Below, piece by piece: positions 14,938 to 19,488 of a DNA stretch of 19,488 nucleotides. This DNA comes from Euryarchaeota archaeon UBA111 (GTDB taxonomy: Archaea > Thermoplasmatota > Poseidoniia > Poseidoniales > Poseidoniaceae), in NCBI GenBank assembly GCA_002506025.1, contig DAWS01000052.1:25453-44940 (forward strand). Direction: 5' to 3'. A model generated the notes under the pieces. That model saw nothing but the letters and a program-made list of their open reading frames with translations. It ran no database searches and was not told the origin of the DNA. Both the position numbers and the translations under genes were made by a program. Numbering within the stretch: position 1 is the first letter of the stretch; every line of letters begins with the position of its first letter.

Positions 14938-15471
14938 TTATTCACCACCGAGGATTGTAATCACTTGCGCTAAAACTTGTTCTGCGTTCTGATTAGTTGC
15001 GTCAATGATGTCGGTATAAGGTGTCGGGTCATCTGGGACAAATCCATACATGTTTTGGTAGCGTTTATTGTCGACGGCTAACCTCTTAGCATTAGCTTCA
15101 ATTGCGGTGTCTATCGATATGTTTTCTCTAGATGCGACCCTTCTTGCACGTTCTTCCTCCGATACGTTGAGCCAAATACGGCGACATTCGGCCCCCATTT
15201 TGAAGGCCCACCATCCGGCAAGCCTCGATTCTATGATATTCGTCTCATCATCCGCAATGTAGTTGCGCAAAATCTCGTCGAGTTCTAGGTCTACAGACTG
15301 GTCATCAGAACATAACTTGCCAAATTCACTTAGGGTCATATCTCGATTTTTCGCCTCAGAGCGAAATATTTCACCACCATTGACGGATAACCAACCAAAG
15401 TGATTTTTCAGACCTTCTACAAGTGTTGATGTCCCACTGCCTGGATGTCCTGAAACTGTTAATTTTTTCAT
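14938..15471 (-). CDS. cmk: Cytidylate kinase, archaeal type
   Basis: This 177-aa P-loop kinase phosphorylates CMP or dCMP using ATP for nucleotide recycling. The Walker A sequence is GHPGSGTST (residues 8-16), the GTST variant typical of archaeal cytidylate kinases. NGGEIFRSEAKNRDMTLSEFG follows, matching the family's substrate-binding block, then NIIESRLAGWWAF and the lid segment SEEERARRVASREN. I chose the ATG at 15471 (MKKLTVSGHPG) because it gives the standard N-terminus, lies 2 bp after the stop of the upstream DUF106 gene, and has gggtgtga just before it. Longer alternatives (ATG at 15483, TTG at 15495) overlap that gene. The order DUF106, cmk, truB follows the common archaeal cluster. 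Confidence 0.93.
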   Translation of the reverse strand: MKKLTVSGHPGSGTSTLVEGLKNHFGWLSVNGGEIFRSEAKNRDMTLSEFGKLCSDDQSVDLELDEILRNYIADDETNIIESRLAGWWAFKMGAECRRIWLNVSEEERARRVASRENISIDTAIEANAKRLAVDNKRYQNMYGFVPDDPTPYTDIIDATNQNAEQVLAQVITILGGE

Positions 15472-15473
15472 GG

Positions 15474-16406
15474 TCACACCCATTGGTGACGACAAACATC
15501 ACACTTCTTGTCTCTCGGGCCAGTTTTGCTGATCATGTCACTGCCACATTTCGGGCAGGAAAGGCCCTCGACGCTAGAGTAAGTCTGCTTCCTGGTGTTA
15601 TTACTCTTTGAATCTGATTTATCAATCGACTTTGTTGAGGCTTTTTTCCTTGTTTGCGACTTACTTTTCTGTCTCCTGCGTTGGGCGTTCTTATCGACGG
15701 TTTTACCCTTACTTGCAACTAGGTGCAATAGTGGTTCTTTCAATTTTTCACCTGATGCGACTACTGGGTGAGTGCGGTAGCGGAAGAGTTTGATGTGCCG
15801 ATCGACAACTCTACCAAATGGGGCGCTCATACATATATATGCACATATCCAAGCTGGGAAGAACAAAAATCTGCCAGACAGCAAGTTCCACTCTGAAGCC
15901 CAAGGTAGAGAAACATAATCTACTCTAAATGTTTCTACCGTCGTAGTTAACCAAGAAAATACTGCGATAATAATAACCATGGTAAACATCATTGGTTTCA
16001 TTGCACCCATTTGCACTTTCAACTGCTCTGGCATCATCTGCTGTTGGAGGATAGTCGCTTTTTCTTGGAGAATTGGGTCGCGGGATAGCCTAGCATCATT
16101 CATCATTCGCCTAATTTGTCCCTGACGATGTCCTATGTGTGCTTGTTCAATCGGGTCCAAAAAGAAACTCCTCAATACCGTATTCATCAGCATTGAGAAT
16201 GTCCCAAGAATTAGTACTGTCACGATGAAGAATGACTCCTCAGGGAGTACCGGCGAAAGTATGGGGTCGGCTATTCCTCCCATTGTTGACCTAATTCCTG
16301 GATTCATTATCAGCAGAGTCATCAAAATCATGACCATTAACATCATCATCATTGAGCCACCGGGTGGTTGCGGTGGAGGTGGCGCATTGCCGTTTGCCAT
16401 GGTCAT
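15474..16406 (-). CDS. DUF106 (EMC3/TMCO1/Oxa1-superfamily) membrane protein with C-terminal zinc ribbon
   Basis: From the ATG at 16406 the protein is 310 aa. After a Pro-rich N-terminus (NAPPPPQPPGG) come membrane helices at about 19-34, 58-80, 138-156 and 180-196. A charged cytoplasmic coiled region lies between helices 2 and 3 (FFLDPIEQAHIGHRQGQIRR and DPILQEKATILQQQMMPEQL). This is the layout of archaeal DUF106 proteins, relatives of EMC3, Get1 and Oxa1/YidC that insert membrane proteins and contact ribosomes. The C-terminal third is Lys/Arg/Ser-rich and ends in a Cys4 zinc ribbon (C284, C287, C302, C305: CPKCGSD and CDVCRHQWV), which is unusual for the family. A GTG at 16466 or the ATG at 16400 are other possible starts. 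cmk follows 2 bp downstream. Confidence 0.85.
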   Translation of the reverse strand: MTMANGNAPPPPQPPGGSMMMMLMVMILMTLLIMNPGIRSTMGGIADPILSPVLPEESFFIVTVLILGTFSMLMNTVLRSFFLDPIEQAHIGHRQGQIRRMMNDARLSRDPILQEKATILQQQMMPEQLKVQMGAMKPMMFTMVIIIAVFSWLTTTVETFRVDYVSLPWASEWNLLSGRFLFFPAWICAYICMSAPFGRVVDRHIKLFRYRTHPVVASGEKLKEPLLHLVASKGKTVDKNAQRRRQKSKSQTRKKASTKSIDKSDSKSNNTRKQTYSSVEGLSCPKCGSDMISKTGPRDKKCDVCRHQWV

Positions 16407-16507
16407 TGTAGAATCACAAGGGGCATGAAGGTTGGCATTGATTTTGCTGAGAAAATAGCCAATCACTCAGCCGTGAAATTCAAACGGTGTAGGGATATGG
16501 GCATTGT

Positions 16508-16927
16508 ATGCGCCGTCGGGAACCACTTGATGTTGAACCTAATTGGAAGCATCCGCTGCCAATGCCTATGCCATATCAACCTGTATGCGTGACTCAATTT
16601 GAAGCGGTGGAACAGATATCAAAGCTTAGCACCAATCCAAGAGTATTCATGTGGACTGATGATGAGAGGCATTGCATAAATGGCTGGGAATTCTTGGCTA
16701 GCGTCCGACAGGGAGTACCGCCTCAAGGCATTGAAGCAGAATTGAATGCTTGGATGGAACAATATCCTGATGCCTGGTTAGCAGTAGACTTACGTGATGG
16801 TATCATGCCACCGTCTACGACTAAACCTATTGAGGATTATTTAGCGTCAATACCGAGACAAATTCTCGTAATCGTTTCGGGTGACTCTAACAGTGAGGTA
16901 TGGCCTAAATGGTCACTACCAATTTAG
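16508..16927 (+). CDS. Uncharacterised Trp-rich protein (139 aa)
   Basis: I do not recognise a family. The protein is soluble, has no signal peptide, and contains seven Trp residues (for example PNWKHP, FMWTDDE, NGWEF, AWMEQYPDAWLAVDL and VWPKWSLPI). It has a basic N-terminus followed by a Pro/Met-rich segment (KHPLPMPMPYQP). The alternation of strand-like (NPRVFMWTDD, AWLAVDLRDG, QILVIVSGD) and helix-like segments suggests an alpha/beta fold. The ATG at 16508 is the first after the divergent DUF106 gene. The stop codon lies 5 bp from that of the convergent large gene. It is probably a lineage-specific conserved gene, based on its good coding character rather than on a database match. Confidence 0.65.
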   Translation: MRRREPLDVEPNWKHPLPMPMPYQPVCVTQFEAVEQISKLSTNPRVFMWTDDERHCINGWEFLASVRQGVPPQGIEAELNAWMEQYPDAWLAVDLRDGIMPPSTTKPIEDYLASIPRQILVIVSGDSNSEVWPKWSLPI

Positions 16928-16932
16928 TTGGT

Positions 16933-19488
16933 TCACAGATCTACAAAAGAGAATCCACAGGCGACACATGTAGTTGCATCATTTGCAGACTTCGTTGGGC
17001 ACACTGGACAATCTTTACCGCCTTCATTTGCATCTTCGGAATGTTCATCAGAGGATTCCTCAGCGGTATCCGCTTCGGTTGATTCATTGGAATCGTTCCA
17101 TGCTTTGGCTGCTTCCTCAAGCTCTGCCTTCTTTAGATACCCATTGTCGTCTAGGTCGAAATTAACTGCGTGCTCAACAAATGCATCACGATCGTCAACG
17201 CTGATTCCATGTGCCTCCATTACGCGTAGAAGAACATCTTCTCGCCAGGTGACTTTTGGCTTTTCGTCAACTTCATCAGCAACGTCAGTGGTTTCCTCAT
17301 CACTTGATGCTGCTTCCTCAGTTACTTCAGGTTCTGCTGCAGGTAAATCCTCGGTTTCTATTTCGTCGCCGAAGTGAACTCCGTGGAACTTATTCAAAAC
17401 ATCACCATCAACCTCTCCGCTGCCCTTGATTTCAAAGCAAACTTCTAATCTCTCTCCTTTGCCAACCATCGGGACCATCCAACTGGCTTGGGTGCCCGAA
17501 TCTGTGTCTTCTGTGGTGATTTCGCAATCATCTCTCTTGCCATTAGCACCTTTGATGTACCAGTCTTTTATTTCGAAATTAGCTGGTATGACATCGTTAA
17601 TGTAGATGTCTTGGAGTGCGGTATCTCCGTTATTCTCAAACAATATCAATACCTCATAACGTCCTTTGCCGCCAAGTGGAATCGCTTGCTTACCGGCGGA
17701 GAAATCTCTTCTATTGTGGATTACCTTAATCGCTGGTGAATCAGAGCAGTCACGTCCACATACTGGACCGAATCTTTCAGCACTGAATTCTGCACGTAGA
17801 GGAGCAACTACCTTTTCGTTTTGTGGCGATGGGTCGGGCGCAATCAAATCGTAGGCAATGGTGATTTTCTTTCCGGGTTCTAGACCTAGTGGTCCACGTG
17901 TGCCGATAGTCATAGTTAGTGTATGTCCGTCTCCGTCAGGTGATTTATGTTCCTTCTCAAGAGTAATACCACTACTTATCTCTGCCTTGAATTGTTCAAG
18001 TTCGAGTTCCTTTCCAGCGACGCTAATCTTCATTGATTCTATGTCAGGAGCCTCAAACAAACCGGGAATGTCATCAGTAATTCTCATCAAATTTATTGTT
18101 GCACTACCAGTATTGGTAAGTGAGATCGCAACTCCAACATTTTGATTACGATATGACCTTAGACCAGAGGTTGAGTATTTCTTGCTTACATCGGCTTCTA
18201 AAACATCAAAAGAACTCTCTTCAAGTTTCATTGACCCTTCTGTAGACCTTACTGCATGAGGAAGAATCGTGTAAGATAAGTCATAGGTGAAGTCTGGCTC
18301 AGATGTAGCGACAACAGTGCGCTCGTCTGACTCCCATTTTCCGTTAGGTAGGACATCTTGTTCGACATCTTGAACATCGAATAATAATTCGTTACTGCCT
18401 TTCATCCTAACCTGCAGTTTGACTAGGTCAACAGCAAAAGATGAGCGGTTTTCGAAAATAGTCTTGCATATCCAGTTGTCCGGACGTTCATCCTCTCTTA
18501 CTCTCATGTAAGTGAATCCTCGACAGAATGCATCTAATTCTTTGAAATTGAGATTAGATAGGGTTGACTCAGCGGTATATGTTGCAGCAGCAGAGCCTGC
18601 CTTGATTGTCTTAGTCCCTGTTACTACAATGCGTCCTTCGACAGCGAGAACTTGCTTTTCTCCTGCGCTTAGTGAGCCGACAGTCCAAGTCAAAGTATTA
18701 CCATCAACAGTCGCACCAGCAACGTTATCAAAGGTTATTTCTTTTGGAATCGGTCTTGTTACCTCGACGTTTTCCAAGGTTACTGAACATAGGTTCTCAA
18801 CTTCCAACTCCAAGGCTATTGGACCACCCTCCGCACCATGTGAAACTGAGAGTGAGCGCTCTTGTGACCTTGCTGGATTGGTATCAAGACGCTCTCGTAG
18901 AGCCATCATACGCATACCGTCTACTTTGTATTTCATGCTGTAGTTTTTGCCTGCTTCTAACTCGTCAACCGAGACATGGTCACCGCCGATGTCTGTTGAT
19001 TCCGCATTATCAAGTATAACATCGATATCATAAATTCTGTCATCTGTGGAAGGGTTGTTTATTGTCAGAGTTCCTTTGACCGACTGCTTTACAATTTCGC
19101 CATCTGGTGAAAGGGTGGCAGTCTCAACTTCGTGCAGGCTACCTTCGAGTTTGTCTCCGGGGACTTTCTCGACGTCATCACGAGATCTAATTGTGGCACC
19201 TGCCTGCTCGCCAGATAAATCATCTGGCGACATATTTTCTTGCTCCGCTTCACTTTCCTCAGCAGGTATGTCGGCGTGAGGTGATAACAGTAAATCAGCA
19301 GCTGCTGGTGTTGGAGTTTCAACTTCATCAGCTGGGAGGCTTGGTGGCGCAAGTAATAAGTCAGCCGCAGCTGTTGTTGGAGCATCCATTGGTGGCATTG
19401 GCGGCATTTCTGGAGGTGCGGGTGGTGCTAGTAGGGCATCAGCAGCAGAGAGTTCAGCCGGTTCCGGGGGCGCATCCATTGGCGGCAT
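16933..19488 (-). CDS. Large acidic multidomain protein: Pro-rich repeats, beta-sandwich repeats, EF-hand, C-terminal zinc ribbon (5' end beyond window)
   Basis: The 851 visible residues continue past the right edge, so the true start is not seen. Residues 1-85 are Pro/Ala-rich with three copies of an AADxLLxPP motif and repeats of MPPMDAP. Residues about 100-720 are beta-rich segments resembling DUF11-type repeats, with phrases such as LENVEVTRPIPKEITFDNV, VAISLTNTGSATINLMRI and VLILFENNGDTALQDIYI. An acidic linker follows (about 700-740). Then comes a helical region with an EF-hand loop, DLDDNGYLKKAE (778-789), that has calcium ligands at the expected positions. An acidic stretch leads to a Cys4 zinc ribbon (C827, C830, C841, C844: CPVC and CVAC). 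No transmembrane helix is visible. The function is unknown. The C-terminal ribbon suggests the end is cytoplasmic. Confidence 0.7.
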   Translation of the reverse strand: MPPMDAPPEPAELSAADALLAPPAPPEMPPMPPMDAPTTAAADLLLAPPSLPADEVETPTPAAADLLLSPHADIPAEESEAEQENMSPDDLSGEQAGATIRSRDDVEKVPGDKLEGSLHEVETATLSPDGEIVKQSVKGTLTINNPSTDDRIYDIDVILDNAESTDIGGDHVSVDELEAGKNYSMKYKVDGMRMMALRERLDTNPARSQERSLSVSHGAEGGPIALELEVENLCSVTLENVEVTRPIPKEITFDNVAGATVDGNTLTWTVGSLSAGEKQVLAVEGRIVVTGTKTIKAGSAAATYTAESTLSNLNFKELDAFCRGFTYMRVREDERPDNWICKTIFENRSSFAVDLVKLQVRMKGSNELLFDVQDVEQDVLPNGKWESDERTVVATSEPDFTYDLSYTILPHAVRSTEGSMKLEESSFDVLEADVSKKYSTSGLRSYRNQNVGVAISLTNTGSATINLMRITDDIPGLFEAPDIESMKISVAGKELELEQFKAEISSGITLEKEHKSPDGDGHTLTMTIGTRGPLGLEPGKKITIAYDLIAPDPSPQNEKVVAPLRAEFSAERFGPVCGRDCSDSPAIKVIHNRRDFSAGKQAIPLGGKGRYEVLILFENNGDTALQDIYINDVIPANFEIKDWYIKGANGKRDDCEITTEDTDSGTQASWMVPMVGKGERLEVCFEIKGSGEVDGDVLNKFHGVHFGDEIETEDLPAAEPEVTEEAASSDEETTDVADEVDEKPKVTWREDVLLRVMEAHGISVDDRDAFVEHAVNFDLDDNGYLKKAELEEAAKAWNDSNESTEADTAEESSDEHSEDANEGGKDCPVCPTKSANDATTCVACGFSFVDL
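19276..19488 (-). repeat. In-frame coding repeats (AADxLLxPP and MPPMDAP)
   Basis: The 17-nt unit gcatccattggyggcat occurs at 19382-19398 and again at 19472-19488, 90 bp apart (30 codons). At the protein level SAADALLAPP, AAADLLLAPP and AAADLLLSPH are spaced 22-26 residues apart. The pattern runs into the right edge, so more copies may lie upstream of the visible part of the gene. Repeat length in phase with codons suggests expansion by duplication. Confidence 0.7.

Noticed and set aside
16928..17377. 149-codon open frame on the plus strand, Ser/Ala-rich
   Set aside because: It is antisense to the 3' end of the large multidomain gene and its Ser-rich composition mirrors that gene's acidic codons.
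17858..19019. Several plus-strand open frames inside the large gene
   Set aside because: All are antisense shadows of the 851-residue coding frame, which has coherent domains through the same region.
1..19488. CRISPR array, transposon or prophage
   Set aside because: No regularly spaced direct repeats, transposase or integrase motifs, or terminal inverted repeats with target duplications were seen.

Overview
The window looks like a compact genome segment from a planktonic euryarchaeon, most likely Marine Group II (Poseidoniales) or a close relative. The domain call rests on archaeal genes read directly from the sequence: elongation factor 1-beta, RNA polymerase subunit L, an archaeal-length TruD, Cbf5/TruB with a PUA domain, archaeal-type cytidylate kinase, a DUF106 (EMC3/Oxa1-like) membrane protein, a DUF2240 protein, an RPA-like OB-fold protein and an archaeosortase-like protein. 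Bacterial-type traits (RibA, a TusA-like protein) are mixed in. The finer taxonomic call is inference from gene content and moderate G+C.

Layout. 1-201: tail of an uncertain gene. 238-1124 (+): single OB-fold protein, then a promoter and a two-gene translation operon (small Zn-ribbon protein, EF-1beta). 1125-2803 (-): rpoL-truD operon. 2918-5521 (+): large RND/MMPL-type transporter. 5513-6085 (-): DUF2240 protein. 6124-9244 (+): HEAT-repeat protein, a 71-aa unknown protein and a DEAD-box RNA helicase. 9245-10207 (-): archaeosortase-like membrane protein. 10311-11191 (+): TusA-like protein translationally coupled to RibA. 11192-11266 (-): tRNA-His(GTG). 11396-13771 (+): secreted, membrane-anchored beta-rich protein with a CARDB-like domain. 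13772-13977: a 206-bp gap with inverted repeats and a 21-codon ORF. 13978-16406 (-): DUF106/Zn-ribbon, cmk and truB operon. 16508-16927 (+): unknown Trp-rich protein. 16933-19488 (-): large acidic protein, cut by the window edge, with Pro-rich repeats, beta-sandwich-like repeats, an EF-hand and a C-terminal zinc ribbon.

Most genes serve information processing (transcription, translation, tRNA/rRNA pseudouridylation, RNA remodelling) or the cell envelope (RND transporter, archaeosortase, anchored surface protein, DUF106 insertase). Genes are packed very tightly: several convergent pairs have stop codons that touch or overlap, and the tRNA-His CCA end touches the ribA stop codon.

The least explained parts are the 3'-terminal multidomain protein, the zinc-ribbon fusion on the DUF106 protein, the archaeosortase and its possible substrate, the non-canonical Cys pattern of the Zn-ribbon protein, and the structured gap at 13804-13973. 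No CRISPR array, transposase or rRNA was seen.
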